This document shows, piece by piece, positions 24,728-32,990 of a stretch of 45,295 nt of DNA. Source of the stretch: Methylobacterium cerastii (GTDB lineage Bacteria > Pseudomonadota > Alphaproteobacteria > Rhizobiales > Beijerinckiaceae); NCBI RefSeq assembly GCF_022179125.1, contig NZ_BPQG01000005.1, positions 1 through 45,295 on the forward strand, in the 5' to 3' direction. The notes below the pieces were generated by a model. It made no database searches and was not told where the DNA came from. It saw nothing but the letters and a program-made list of their open reading frames with translations. The position numbers were made by a program, and so were the translations under genes. The number at the start of each line of letters is the position of its first letter. Within the stretch, counting starts at the first letter, position 1.

Positions 24728-26023
24728 CTACCCGGCACCAAGCGCGGGCAGCCAGAGCGCCAGCGCCGCCAGGCTGACCAGGAGGACCGGCGGGGTGATG
24801 ACCAGGCCGACGCGCATGTACTGGCCCCAGGTGATGCGCTGGCCCTTGGTGTCGAGGACGTGGAGCCAGAGCAGCGTCGCCAGACTGCCGATGGGGGTGA
24901 ACTTCGGGCCGAGGTCGCAGCCGATGACGTTGGCGTAGACCATCAGCTGGCGCATCAGCGGCGACAGGTCTGGGGCCTGCTGGATGGTGAGCGCGCCCAC
25001 CAGCACGCTCGGCATGTTATTCATCACCGAGGACAGGATCGCGGCGGCGACCCCCGTGCCGATGGTGGCCACGAACGGTCCGTGACCCGAGAGCCAGGTC
25101 AGTCCCTGAGCCAGGTAATCGGTCAGGCCGGCGTTCTTCAGGCCGTAGACGACGAGGTACATGCCGAGGCTGAACAGCACGATCTGCCAGGGCGCACCGG
25201 CGAGGACCGTGCGGATCGGGATGGCCTGGCTTTGATTGGCCAACGCCAGCATCACGAGGGCGCCGGCGCAGGTCACCACTGAGACCGGCACGCCGAACGA
25301 CGCGGTCAAGAAGTAGGCCACGAGCAGCAGGGCCAGGAGGGGGAAGGCCGCCTTGAAGACGAGCGGATCCTTGATCGCGTGGCGCGGCGCTTCGAGCTCG
25401 GCCACCGGGTACGTAGCTGGCAGATCGCGACGGTAGAACAGCCACAGCACCACCAGGGTCGCGGCCAGCGAGACGAGGTTCACCGGCACCATCACCGCGG
25501 CGTAGCGGCTGAAGGAGATGTCGAAGAAGTTCGCCGAGACGATGTTGACGAGGTTGGAGATCACCAGCGGCAGGCTGGTCGAGTCCGCGACGAACCCGCA
25601 GGCGACGATGAAGGCCAGGGCCGCCGTCGGCTTGAAGTCCAGACGCAGGAGGATCGCGAGGACGATGGGGGTGAGCAGCAGCGCCGCGCCGTCGTTGGCG
25701 AAGACCGCGGCGATGGCTGCACCGAGCAGGATCACCAGCGGGAATAGCAAGCGCCCCCGGCCCCCGCCCCAGCGGGCGATGTGCAGGGCCGCCCAGTGGA
25801 AGAACCCGGCCTCGTCGAGGAGGAGCGAGATGATGATGAGGGCGACGAAGGTGAAAGTGGCGTCCCAGACGATGTGCCAGACGACCGGGATGTCGCCGGG
25901 GTGGATCACACCGGTGGCCAGCGCCACGGCAGCCCCGATCAGGGCACTCCACCCGATCCCGAAACCCTTCGGCTGCCAGATGACGAAGACGAGGGTGACC
26001 ACGAAGATGGCGAGAGCGAGCAT
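24728..26023 (-). CDS. arsB: Arsenite efflux permease ArsB
   Basis: A 431-residue inner-membrane transporter of the ArsB/NhaD (ion transporter) superfamily with about eleven hydrophobic segments. It exports arsenite, or antimonite, using the proton gradient. Typical ArsB text is seen: [10 protein letters not shown] at the start, [48 protein letters not shown] and [23 protein letters not shown]. It follows arsC by 36 bp on the minus strand and is the last gene of arsR-arsC-arsB. No arsA ATPase is nearby, so it acts as a secondary carrier. Confidence 0.95.
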   Translation of the reverse strand: MLALAIFVVTLVFVIWQPKGFGIGWSALIGAAVALATGVIHPGDIPVVWHIVWDATFTFVALIIISLLLDEAGFFHWAALHIARWGGGRGRLLFPLVILLGAAIAAVFANDGAALLLTPIVLAILLRLDFKPTAALAFIVACGFVADSTSLPLVISNLVNIVSANFFDISFSRYAAVMVPVNLVSLAATLVVLWLFYRRDLPATYPVAELEAPRHAIKDPLVFKAAFPLLALLLVAYFLTASFGVPVSVVTCAGALVMLALANQSQAIPIRTVLAGAPWQIVLFSLGMYLVVYGLKNAGLTDYLAQGLTWLSGHGPFVATIGTGVAAAILSSVMNNMPSVLVGALTIQQAPDLSPLMRQLMVYANVIGCDLGPKFTPIGSLATLLWLHVLDTKGQRITWGQYMRVGLVITPPVLLVSLAALALWLPALGAG

Positions 26024-26059
26024 CGGGACCGTTTCTTGTTCTTGGAAGCTCGGGACGGA

Positions 26060-26485
26060 TCAGGCGGTGGCGACGCGCCGCCGCTGCTCGTCGATCACGC
26101 GCTCGCCGTCCTCCTTGACGAACTCGCCTTGCTGGGCCGGCAGGAGGTCGAGGACGGCCTCGGAAGGTCGGCAAAGGGCGACGCCGCTGGGGCTCACCAC
26201 CAGGGGGCGGTTCAATAGGATCGGGTAAGCCTCGATGGCATCGAGAAGCCGGTCATCCGCAAGCGCCGCGTCGCCCAGGCCGAGCTCGGCATAGGGCGTG
26301 CCCTTCTCCCGCAGGAGGTCGCGCACGGTGATGCCGGCGCGCTCCGCGAGCTGGCGAACCAGGATGCGGTTCGGCGGCGTCTTGAGGTACTCGATCACGT
26401 GCGGCTCGATGCCGGCGTTGCGGATCAGGGCCAGGGTGTTGCGGGACGTGCCGCAATCCGGGTTGTGATAGATCACGACGTCCAT
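26060..26485 (-). CDS. arsC: Arsenate reductase ArsC, glutaredoxin-coupled
   Basis: A 141-residue enzyme reducing arsenate to arsenite with glutathione and glutaredoxin. The active site HNPDCGTSRNTL (Cys11) and the later arginine-rich segment RPLVVSPSGVALCRP match the plasmid R773-type ArsC family. The length is normal. Its start overlaps the arsR stop by one base (TGATG), so arsR and arsC are translationally coupled. The product arsenite is exported by ArsB encoded next. Confidence 0.95.
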   Translation of the reverse strand: MDVVIYHNPDCGTSRNTLALIRNAGIEPHVIEYLKTPPNRILVRQLAERAGITVRDLLREKGTPYAELGLGDAALADDRLLDAIEAYPILLNRPLVVSPSGVALCRPSEAVLDLLPAQQGEFVKEDGERVIDEQRRRVATA

Positions 26486-26832
26486 CAGGCGGTCTCCTCG
26501 CAGCAGGCGGATAGGGCGGCGACGGCCGGGGCGCAGACCTCGGGGCGGCCCTGGCAGCAATCGCGCATCAGGAACTGGATGAGCTCGGACAGGTCGAGGT
26601 ACGCGGCGCTGTAGATGATCGAGCGCCCCTCCCGCCGGGAGGTGACCAGCCCGGAATGGCTGAGCTCCTTCAGGTGGAACGACAGGTTGGTGCCCGACAC
26701 GCCGACCGCCTCTGCCAGCATGCCGGCTGCCATGCCCTCCGGCCCGGCGGTGACGAGCTGGCGCACGATGCGCAGGCGATGCTCCTGCCCGAGGGCTGCG
26801 AAGGCAGCGACGGCTTGCCGTTCGTCCATCAT
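26485..26832 (-). CDS. arsR: ArsR-family arsenic-responsive repressor
   Basis: A 115-residue winged-helix repressor released from DNA by As(III). The HTH (MLAEAVGVSGTNLSFHLKELSHSGLV) and wing (RREGRSIIYS) are standard. The usual arsenic site ELCVCDL in helix 3 is absent: here the segment reads GMLAEAVG. Instead, cysteines cluster at the C-terminus (Cys92, Cys93, Cys100, and a later CC pair), as in the Acidithiobacillus-type ArsR where three C-terminal cysteines bind As(III). It is first in arsR-arsC-arsB and divergent from arsH. Confidence 0.93.
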   Translation of the reverse strand: MMDERQAVAAFAALGQEHRLRIVRQLVTAGPEGMAAGMLAEAVGVSGTNLSFHLKELSHSGLVTSRREGRSIIYSAAYLDLSELIQFLMRDCCQGRPEVCAPAVAALSACCEETA

Positions 26833-26879
26833 GATGTCAATATCTCAATCATCGTCGAAACGTAGAGGAACGACACGTT
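26833..26879. promoter_or_regulatory. Divergent arsR/arsH promoter and operator region
   Basis: Only 47 bp separate the two starts, so one ArsR-bound site would control both transcripts. The stretch is AT-rich, with ATGATG (26831-26836) partly mirrored by CATCGT (26850-26855), an imperfect dyad around a TCAATATCTCAA core. It also holds the arsH ribosome binding site GAGGAA (26865-26870). The operator is inferred, not proven. Confidence 0.5.
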
Positions 26880-27626
26880 TTGGACAAGCCCCGACAGCCC
26901 TTCGCTGATGGATTGCCCAACCTCAGCCAAGGGCATTTCGTGATCCCGACCGGCGCCGACCAGCAATTGGCGTCGCCGTTCACCCACGCCCCCCGCTTCC
27001 TGATCCTGTACGGTTCGCTGCGGGAGCGCTCGTTCAGCCGCTTCCTCGCCTACGAGGCGGCACGCTTGCTGGAGGCCATGGGCGGCGAAGTCCGGATCTA
27101 CGACGCCCATGGCCTGCCGCTGCCCGACGACGCCACGGCCGATCACCCAAAGGTCCAGGAACTCCGGAACCTCTCGATCTGGTCGGAGGGCCACGTCTGG
27201 GTCAGCCCCGAGCGCCACGGCGCCATGACCGGGGTCATCAAGAGCCAGATCGACTGGCTGCCACTGTCGGAAGGATCGGTGCGCCCGACGCAGGGGCGGA
27301 CGCTCGCCGTGATGCAGGTCTCGGGCGGGTCGCAGTCGTTCAACGCGGTCAACGGCCTGCGCGTGCTCGGGCGCTGGATGCGAATGATCACCATTCCCAA
27401 CCAGTCCTCGGTCCCGATGGCCTACAAGGAGTTCGACGACGCCGGCCGGATGAACGCTGGGCCGCTCTACGACCGGGTCGTCGACGTCTGCGAGGAGCTG
27501 ATGAAGTTCACGCTCCTGACCCGCGAGCGGGCCGAGTACCTCGTGGACCGCTATTCCGAACGAAAAGAACAGCAGCTGGAACGGCTCAAGGCTGCAGGCG
27601 CGGACATCGGGTTCGTCAAGCGCTGA
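26880..27626 (+). CDS. arsH: Organoarsenical/NADPH-dependent FMN reductase ArsH
   Basis: A 248-residue flavoprotein of the NADPH-dependent FMN reductase family. ArsH oxidises trivalent organoarsenicals or reduces quinones/Fe(III), giving resistance to methylarsenite. The FMN phosphate loop [12 protein letters not shown] is near residue 43, and the ArsH-typical [20 protein letters not shown] and [12 protein letters not shown] blocks follow. The initiation codon is TTG at 26880 with GAGGAA 9 nt upstream; no ATG lies near enough. It is divergent from arsR and is probably induced with it. Confidence 0.93.
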   Translation: MDKPRQPFADGLPNLSQGHFVIPTGADQQLASPFTHAPRFLILYGSLRERSFSRFLAYEAARLLEAMGGEVRIYDAHGLPLPDDATADHPKVQELRNLSIWSEGHVWVSPERHGAMTGVIKSQIDWLPLSEGSVRPTQGRTLAVMQVSGGSQSFNAVNGLRVLGRWMRMITIPNQSSVPMAYKEFDDAGRMNAGPLYDRVVDVCEELMKFTLLTRERAEYLVDRYSERKEQQLERLKAAGADIGFVKR

Positions 27627-27682
27627 ACCACCGTCGTCGGCTCAATATCCCCATGCCCCCAGCAAGGGCCAAGTCATCGGCG

Positions 27683-27706
27683 ACGCCGGAGTAGGTCCTC
27701 CGGCGT
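27683..27706 (+). terminator. Stem-loop after arsH
   Basis: Perfect 9-bp arms, ACGCCGGAG (27683-27691) and CTCCGGCGT (27698-27706), around a 6-nt loop, 57 bp after the arsH stop. No long T tract, but it is positioned as a transcript end. Confidence 0.6.
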
Positions 27707-27781
27707 TGCCTCTCCGGCGGGACGGACTTTCCTGGCCGTAGGGCGGTTGGACCCCGCCCGGATCGGTTTCACCGGAGGCGA

Positions 27782-27809
27782 TGTCACACCGGGTGGGACC
27801 GCTCTCGTC
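27782..27809 (+). promoter_or_regulatory. ECF41-type promoter for the NmrA-like gene
   Basis: TGTCACA (27782-27788), a 17-nt spacer and CGTC (27806-27809) reproduce the promoter signature known for ECF41 sigma factors (-35 TGTCACA, -10 CGTC). It lies 48 bp upstream of ATG 27858, giving a short leader. The same signature stands upstream of the sigma-factor operon 2.6 kb away. Confidence 0.75.
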
Positions 27810-27857
27810 TTTGTTTCGAACGTCCCCACCAGGACCGGACACAAGACGGAGCGTCAC

Positions 27858-28616
27858 ATGAAGATCGTTGTCATCGGCGGCACGGGGCTGATCGGCTCGC
27901 AGGTCGTCGCCACTCTGAAGGCCGCCGGCCATGACGCCCTCGCGGCCTCGCCGAACACCGGCGTCAACGCCGTCACGGGCGAGGGGCTCGCAGTAGCGTT
28001 GAAGGGGGCCGCCGTGGTGGTCGATGTCGCCAACTCGCCATCGTTCGCGGACGACGCGGCCATGGACTTCTTCGTCCGCGCCGGACGGAACCTCGCCGCG
28101 GCCGAGAAGGATGCCGGCGTCTCCCACCACGTCGCGCTTTCGGTCGTCGGGACTGAACTCCTGCTCGACAGCGGCTACTTCCGGGCCAAGCTTGCCCAGG
28201 AGGAACTGATCGCCTCGGCGGGCGTGCCCTGGACCCTCGTCCGCGCCACCCAGTTCTTCGAGTTCGTCGCCGCCATCGCGGGAGCCGCGCTCGTCGACGG
28301 CGTCGCGCGCGTAACCTCCGCATCGATCCAGCCGATCGCGTCGGCCGACGTGGCCGCGAAGGTCGCCGAGGCCGCGCTGGCGGCACCGAGAAACGGCATG
28401 GTCGAGATCGCCGGCCCCGAGCGGCTGCCGATGGTCGATCTGGTGAAGCGTCATTTTCAGGGCCTCGGCGAGACGCACGAGGTCCGCACGGACGACACCG
28501 CACCGTATTTCGGGGTGGTCCTCGGCGGCCCCTGGCTGACGCCCACCGGTGACGCGTGGCTTTCGGAACGGCGTTACGACGACTGGCTGGCGGCACAGCC
28601 GAAGCGCGGGGCCTGA
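27858..28616 (+). CDS. NmrA-like NAD(P)H-binding epimerase/oxidoreductase (atypical SDR)
   Basis: A 252-residue cytoplasmic protein with the extended-SDR glycine motif GGTGLIGSQ (residues 7-15). It lacks the usual YxxxK catalytic pair at the normal position, as is common in NmrA-like sensor or reductase proteins. GVSHHVALSVVG and the WTLVRATQFFEF segment are typical of this group. It is preceded by an ECF41-type promoter. ECF41 sigma factors are known to be linked to carboxymuconolactone decarboxylases, oxidoreductases or epimerases, and this gene fits the epimerase/oxidoreductase class. The start has GACGGAG about 9 nt upstream. Substrate unknown. Confidence 0.88.
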   Translation: MKIVVIGGTGLIGSQVVATLKAAGHDALAASPNTGVNAVTGEGLAVALKGAAVVVDVANSPSFADDAAMDFFVRAGRNLAAAEKDAGVSHHVALSVVGTELLLDSGYFRAKLAQEELIASAGVPWTLVRATQFFEFVAAIAGAALVDGVARVTSASIQPIASADVAAKVAEAALAAPRNGMVEIAGPERLPMVDLVKRHFQGLGETHEVRTDDTAPYFGVVLGGPWLTPTGDAWLSERRYDDWLAAQPKRGA

Positions 28617-28628
28617 GGCCTCCCGCCG

Positions 28629-29069
28629 ATGGATGCAGCCTATTTTCCGGCGCTGTCTGCGCTGGCCGGGTCGGCCATCGGCGCGATGGCCTCCTTCGCG
28701 ACCACTTGGCTGACGCAACACAGCCAGGAGCGCGCGACGCTCCTGGTGCAGGACCGTGCGCGACGGGAAGCACTCTACGGCGAGTTCATCCGGGAGGCGT
28801 CGACCTTGTTCGGCGACGCCTTCCAGCACGACCTCGACGACCCGGCCAAGCTGGTGAACCTCTATGCCATCGTGAACAAGATCCGGCTCTTCGGAGAGCC
28901 GGAAACGCTCCAGGAAGCCGAGCGCGTCATGCAGCGCATCGGCGAGACCTACTTCGCCCCAAACAAGGATCTCGCCGCCTTCGCCGACATTCGCCACGCC
29001 AGCGACCTCGACCCGCTCTGTGCGTTCTCGACGGTTTGCCGCAGGGAGCTGGCGATCGCCCGCCGGTGA
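28629..29069 (+). CDS. Membrane-anchored helical protein of unknown function
   Basis: A 146-residue protein with one N-terminal hydrophobic segment (about residues 4-27, LSALAGSAIGAMASFATTWL), then a long charged helical region beginning HSQERATLLVQDRARREALYGEFI. This plan is found in many uncharacterised proteobacterial proteins of the same length; I know no function. It begins 12 bp after the NmrA-like stop and is therefore probably cotranscribed from the ECF41-type promoter. It is convergent with the sigma-factor gene (3 bp between stops). Confidence 0.75.
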   Translation: MDAAYFPALSALAGSAIGAMASFATTWLTQHSQERATLLVQDRARREALYGEFIREASTLFGDAFQHDLDDPAKLVNLYAIVNKIRLFGEPETLQEAERVMQRIGETYFAPNKDLAAFADIRHASDLDPLCAFSTVCRRELAIARR

Positions 29070-29072
29070 GGC

Positions 29073-29972
29073 TCATTGAGGCATCGGCGCTCCCGGCAAT
29101 CCACCGAACGAAACCGCCATTTTCTGGAGCTTGTCCGGGTTGCGGGTGAAGTAGATGCCGACGATCAGCCCGCCCTGGATATCCAGGGCGACGGTCTGGA
29201 GCATCCCGCCCGGCTCCAGGCTAAGGTAGCCCGGCAGGCCATCGATCCAGAGGTCCTGCAGCTTCCGGGCATACTGGATCCACGACTTGCGCACGACCCC
29301 CTCGAACATGCGCGTGACCTTGTCGATTCCGATGATGGGCCGCGGGAAGGCGAGTACCTTTCCACCTCCGTCGGAGTGCACAGCGACGGCATCGGCGAGC
29401 ATGCTGCGAAGCGCTGCGACGTCGCCCGTCGTCGATGCTTCGAAGAAGGCCTTGGCGATACGCGCCCCCTCTTCTCGCTCGACGGGGAAGCGAGGGCGTG
29501 CGGATTGCACGTGTTTCCTGGCCCTTGCGGCGAGTTGACGGACCGCCGGTGGCTCTCGCTGAAGCGTCTCGGCAATCTCATCAAGCGGGACCGCGAAGAC
29601 GTCGTGCAGGAGGAACGCGGCCCGCTCAAGCGGCGAGAGCCTCTCCAACGCGAGCATCAGCGTGAGCGTCAGGTCGTCGCCAGGGGCTTCGTCGGGCACC
29701 AGGGCAACGGGCTCGGGCAACCAGGTTCCGAAATAGGTCTCACGCCGGACCCTGGCGGACTTCATGACGTCCAGGCAGAGCCTTGTGACCGTCCGCGAAA
29801 GGAAGGCGCCGGCCGAGGCGACCTCGGCATGGTCGACGTGTCGCCAGCGCAGCCAAGCGTCCTGTACGACATCCTCGGCCTCGCCGAGGGACCCGAGCAT
29901 GCGGTAGGCGAGCCGGATGAGCCGCGTACGCTCCTGCTCGAAGACGCGGGTCGGATCATCAATGGTCGGCAT
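29073..29972 (-). CDS. ECF41-group RNA polymerase sigma factor with fused SnoaL-like domain
   Basis: A 299-residue sigma factor. Region 2 (RLAYRMLGSLGEAEDVVQDAWLRWR) and region 4 (LSPLERAAFLLHDVFAVPLDEIAETL) are clear. A C-terminal SnoaL-like domain of about 120 residues follows. The ECF41 hallmarks are all present: WLPEP in the region 2-4 linker, DGGGK in the extension and NPDKL near the C-terminus. In ECF41 proteins the extension replaces an anti-sigma factor and modulates activity. Its start overlaps the upstream membrane-protein gene by 14 nt. The operon has an ECF41-type promoter, so autoregulation is likely. Confidence 0.93.
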   Translation of the reverse strand: MPTIDDPTRVFEQERTRLIRLAYRMLGSLGEAEDVVQDAWLRWRHVDHAEVASAGAFLSRTVTRLCLDVMKSARVRRETYFGTWLPEPVALVPDEAPGDDLTLTLMLALERLSPLERAAFLLHDVFAVPLDEIAETLQREPPAVRQLAARARKHVQSARPRFPVEREEGARIAKAFFEASTTGDVAALRSMLADAVAVHSDGGGKVLAFPRPIIGIDKVTRMFEGVVRKSWIQYARKLQDLWIDGLPGYLSLEPGGMLQTVALDIQGGLIVGIYFTRNPDKLQKMAVSFGGLPGAPMPQ

Positions 29973-30354
29973 GACGGAACGACCAGACGCTGAGGGCGAC
30001 TGCGATAAGCGCAGGAAGTGTCACCGCGGGAAAGTCGCGGGGTAGAACCTCCGGCCCGCAGACGCCCACCGCAACCTCCCAGAAGTGGAACAGCGCGTGG
30101 CCCGAGAGCCAGACGGCACCGACAGTCCAGAGCAGCGAGCGCGGTCCGAGTCGGAACGCGCCGTACACGAACCCACCCCCGATCAGCACGAAGATCAGGC
30201 CGATATCGCGTAGGAAGTGCTGATTGAACGGCCCTGTCGTCGTCACGCCCGGGACCGCGAAATACCATGCCTCGGGCGCGGTGAGCATGAAAACGCCGTT
30301 CCCGGCCAGTCCTGCGCCGAGGATGCCGGCGAGCACCGGAATGGCTTTGGTCAT
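29959..30354 (-). CDS. Four-helix membrane protein in the ECF41 operon
   Basis: A 131-residue integral membrane protein with four hydrophobic segments (about 6-26, 49-68, 74-92 and 108-126). Its loop after the first helix contains FNQHFLRDIG, a short conserved-looking motif seen in small DoxX-like or uncharacterised membrane proteins. ATG 30354 has GGAAGAG upstream; a longer in-frame ORF to 30462 would cross the promoter and is rejected. It is the first gene of the sigma operon (14-nt overlap with sigma). It may act with the sigma factor as sensor or target, but this is inference. Confidence 0.8.
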   Translation of the reverse strand: MTKAIPVLAGILGAGLAGNGVFMLTAPEAWYFAVPGVTTTGPFNQHFLRDIGLIFVLIGGGFVYGAFRLGPRSLLWTVGAVWLSGHALFHFWEVAVGVCGPEVLPRDFPAVTLPALIAVALSVWSFRHADH

Positions 30355-30387
30355 CGAGCTCTTCCCACGTGATTGGTTCACGTGAGT

Positions 30388-30414
30388 GACGATGCACAGC
30401 CGCCCAATGTGACA
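30388..30414 (-). promoter_or_regulatory. ECF41-type promoter for the sigma-factor operon
   Basis: Read on the minus strand: TGTCACA (30414-30408), 16-nt spacer, CGTC (30391-30388). It lies 33 bp upstream of ATG 30354. With the copy at 27782-27809 (17-nt spacer) it makes a matched pair, supporting autoregulation by the ECF41 protein encoded in this operon. Confidence 0.78.
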
Positions 30415-30462
30415 TCGGATGGAAGTTTCCGCTGGGCACCTTTCAGAACCTCGGGCTCGCAC

Positions 30463-31111
30463 AGTTCATATCACCGAACACCGGCTGCCTGACCCGATGG
30501 TCGAGCGTCGCTACGAAACATTCGATCAAGCCAGGACACGGAACCCACGGACACCCCGACCGTAACGATATCCATCGACGAACGACTGCTTTTGAGATGT
30601 CCAAATGTAGGCATCTAAGGCAACGTTGGGTCGACACCTGACGGTCCGTTCTACGACCGAGTCGGGTGGATTTTTGCCTGTCCGCTTTCGGAAGGCAATT
30701 CGCTGAAGCGGACGTCTGACGGAATCTCGAAGCGCGACAGTTCACCGCCTCAAAGCGGTCCACAGACGTGTTGTGGGATCAGTCAACAGCTTTGAAATCT
30801 TCCAGCTAAAGCGGCGCTCACCCTTCCCGCGAACGTATCGATTTCGAAACCGTGGTTCCCAAGTAAAACTGCAAAGCGCCAGCCGATCTGGCGATGGCCC
30901 GGACGCTTCCGGCCCAGATTGCGCCCTGCCTAGGCCTAACGGCAAGAAACAGGCTTTCACTGCTCCGTTGCGCCGCTAAGGAGCGTTAAAATTATCTATC
31001 GACTGCCGAGATACATATTCACGCTTATTGTAATCCCACCTATGGCAATGACAAACCATAATGCAGTGCTAACGTACGCGCCATCTCTGCTTTCATAAAA
31101 TTAAGCTCAGA
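30463..31111. other. Gene-free stretch of about 650 bp with repeat copy and AT-rich patch
   Basis: No ORF here has a ribosome binding site or a recognisable domain. It contains a copy of a dispersed intergenic repeat (30625-30723, listed separately). From about 30960 to 31110 it has an AT-rich patch quite unlike the surrounding GC-rich DNA. The middle section (30770-30960) reads as decayed coding DNA but matches nothing I can name. Confidence 0.6.
30625..30723. repeat. Dispersed intergenic repeat, copy A
   Basis: Its first 45 bp (30625-30669) match 44971-45015 at 35 of 45 positions without gaps, in a non-coding setting in both places. It ends with a GTCCGCTTTCG...GAAGCGGACG pattern (about 30682-30712) that also appears in the other copies. 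A similar element lies at 34311-34412. Confidence 0.65.
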
Positions 31112-31603
31112 TCATTCCACTAATATATTCGTAGAAGGGCAAAGATGTGGCGCCACTTCTATCATTGGGGAAGGCAGGCCTAGCAGGGTGGCAATCTCGA
31201 TCCCGTCACTTCCACCCAGCAGATCGGCGAGGGTGTAGCCGTCCAGAACCGCGAGAAACGCCGCCAGTGCCTCGCCGAGCGCCCGCCGTAAGCGGCATGG
31301 GGCCGTGATCGCGCAGGCTCCGCCCGCGAAGCACTCGACAAGCGCGAGGTCCTCCTCGGTCTGCCGCACCACGGCCCCGACGATGATATCCGCCGGTGGC
31401 TTGGCGAGCCGGAGGCCGCCGCCACGACCCCTGGTGGTTTGGATCAATCCCAGGCGCCCGAGCTGGTGCACCACCTTCGTCAGGTGGCTCTCGGAGATGC
31501 CGTAGGCTCGGGCGATCTCGGCAATCGAGCTTTGCCTCCGCTCGTGCAAGCCCACGTAGATCAGCGTCCTGAGGGCGTAGTCGGTGTAGCGCGTCAGGCG
31601 CAT
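31112..31603 (-). CDS. nsrR: NsrR-type Rrf2-family Fe-S repressor
   Basis: A 163-residue Rrf2-family regulator. The HTH (SIAEIARAYGISESHLTKVVHQLGRLGLI) and wing (RGRGGGLRLA) are standard. The three cluster cysteines Cys91, Cys97 and Cys103 (VECFAGGACAITAPCRL) and Asp8 in RYTDYAL, the fourth ligand known in NsrR proteins, are all present. NsrR binds a [4Fe-4S] cluster and loses DNA binding on reaction with NO. The start at 31603 has GGAG upstream; the longer ORF would overlap the operator. It is divergent from hmp, its classic target. It is longer than typical NsrR by about 20 residues at the C-terminus. Confidence 0.92.
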   Translation of the reverse strand: MRLTRYTDYALRTLIYVGLHERRQSSIAEIARAYGISESHLTKVVHQLGRLGLIQTTRGRGGGLRLAKPPADIIVGAVVRQTEEDLALVECFAGGACAITAPCRLRRALGEALAAFLAVLDGYTLADLLGGSDGIEIATLLGLPSPMIEVAPHLCPSTNILVE

Positions 31604-31615
31604 GGCAGCTCCTAT

Positions 31616-31634
31616 AAATGCATAAGATGTATCT
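31616..31634. promoter_or_regulatory. NsrR-like operator between nsrR and hmp
   Basis: The 19-bp element has arms AAATGCAT and ATGTATCT around a 3-nt centre; 6 of 8 arm positions are complementary. It resembles the known NsrR half site AGATGCATTT. It sits in the 96-bp divergent region and would allow NO-controlled expression of both genes. Confidence 0.7.
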
Positions 31635-31699
31635 CGGTTGCACCTTTTAAAGCAACGAGTCATAAGGTTCATCGATAATGAAGCTTATGGGAGATGCAG

Positions 31700-32941
31700 A
31701 TGCCGAACCCGCTTGCCCCGGCCACCATCGCGCTGATCAAGGCCACCGTACCTGCTCTGGAAGGACACGGCCTCACCATCACCCAACGCATGTACGAGCG
31801 CCTTTTCGTGGACGCCGAGATGCGTGCCCTCTTCAATCAATCGCACCATGGCGAGACCGGATCTCAGCCGAAGGCGTTGGCGCAGGCCGTGCTCGCCTAC
31901 GCCCGCAACATCGACAACCTCGGGGTGCTCGCGGGCGCCGTCGAGCGGATCGCCCAGAAGCACGTCGCCCTGAACATACTGCCGAAACATTACCCCCACG
32001 TGGCCAATGCCCTTCTTGGCGCGATCCAGGACGTGCTCGGCGAGGCCGCCACGCCTGAGATCTGCGCTGCCTGGGGAGAGGCCTACTGGTTCCTTGCCGA
32101 ACTGCTCATCGGACGCGAGGCCACGATCTATCGCGACCTCGCAACGAAGCCCGGCGGCTGGAATGGCTGGCGCGAGTTCGTCGTCGAGAGCGTCACCCAG
32201 GAGAGCGAGACGATCCGCTCGTTCGTGTTGGTACCGTCCGACGGGCAACCGATCCTGCGACATGAGCCGGGACAGTATCTCGGCTTCCAGTTCGACCTAC
32301 CCGGCCGGGGGGTGCTCAAGCGCAACTACTCCATCTCCTGCGCCCCGAACGACCGCGCCTATCGCATCACCGTGAAGCGGGAGGCATCGACGGGCGTACC
32401 GGCCGGCATCGTCTCGAACTGGCTGCATGACCATGCAGAAATGGGCACGCTGGTCAGGGCCGCTCCGCCGGCCGGGGACTTCTTCCTCGACCGAAGCACG
32501 GACGGACCGGTCGTTCTGGTCAGCGGCGGCGTCGGGCTGACCCCGATGATCAGCATGCTGGAGACGATCTCAGCCACCTCGCCGGAGCGTCCGACCTGGT
32601 TCGTCCACGGTGCCCTGAACGGACGGGTCCACGCCATGGGTGCACATGCACGGGCCCTGACGAAGGGCCATGAGAATCTGCATTCCCGCTTCTTCTATGC
32701 GGAGCCGGATGGGCAGGATCCCGCCAAAAGGCAACTCGCGGAGACGGGCCTGGTCACGGCGGAGTGGCTGGCCGCGAACACCCCGCGGGAGGAGGCGACC
32801 TACTACCTGTGCGGCCCCAAGCCCTTCCTGGCGGCGCTCGTGCACGGGCTCGGACGCCAAGGCATCCCCACCGAGCGGATCCGCTTCGAGTTCTTCGGGC
32901 CGGCCGACGAACTGGTCGAGGCGCCGAGACAAGCCGCCTGA
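31700..32941 (+). CDS. hmp: Flavohemoglobin, nitric oxide dioxygenase
   Basis: A 413-residue cytoplasmic enzyme converting NO + O2 to nitrate with NAD(P)H. The globin domain (about 1-145) has proximal His88 (AQKHVALNI) and distal-region Tyr/Gln (RMYERLF..., NQSHH). The FAD domain follows with RNYSIS from residue 208, then the NAD domain with SGGVGLTPM and the C-terminal YLCGPKPFL. The start at 31700 is favoured because GGGAGA precedes it; ATG 31694 is an alternative adding two residues. It is divergent from an NsrR repressor. The length is normal (400-415). Confidence 0.95.
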   Translation: MPNPLAPATIALIKATVPALEGHGLTITQRMYERLFVDAEMRALFNQSHHGETGSQPKALAQAVLAYARNIDNLGVLAGAVERIAQKHVALNILPKHYPHVANALLGAIQDVLGEAATPEICAAWGEAYWFLAELLIGREATIYRDLATKPGGWNGWREFVVESVTQESETIRSFVLVPSDGQPILRHEPGQYLGFQFDLPGRGVLKRNYSISCAPNDRAYRITVKREASTGVPAGIVSNWLHDHAEMGTLVRAAPPAGDFFLDRSTDGPVVLVSGGVGLTPMISMLETISATSPERPTWFVHGALNGRVHAMGAHARALTKGHENLHSRFFYAEPDGQDPAKRQLAETGLVTAEWLAANTPREEATYYLCGPKPFLAALVHGLGRQGIPTERIRFEFFGPADELVEAPRQAA

Positions 32942-32990
32942 CCGCCCGCGCGCCGCGGCTCGCCGTGCGGGCCGCCTCGAACACCCCATG

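Noticed and set aside
30742-30960. 72-codon minus-strand open frame in the 30.5-31.1 kb gap
   Set aside because: No ribosome binding site and no recognisable domain; probably chance in decayed DNA.
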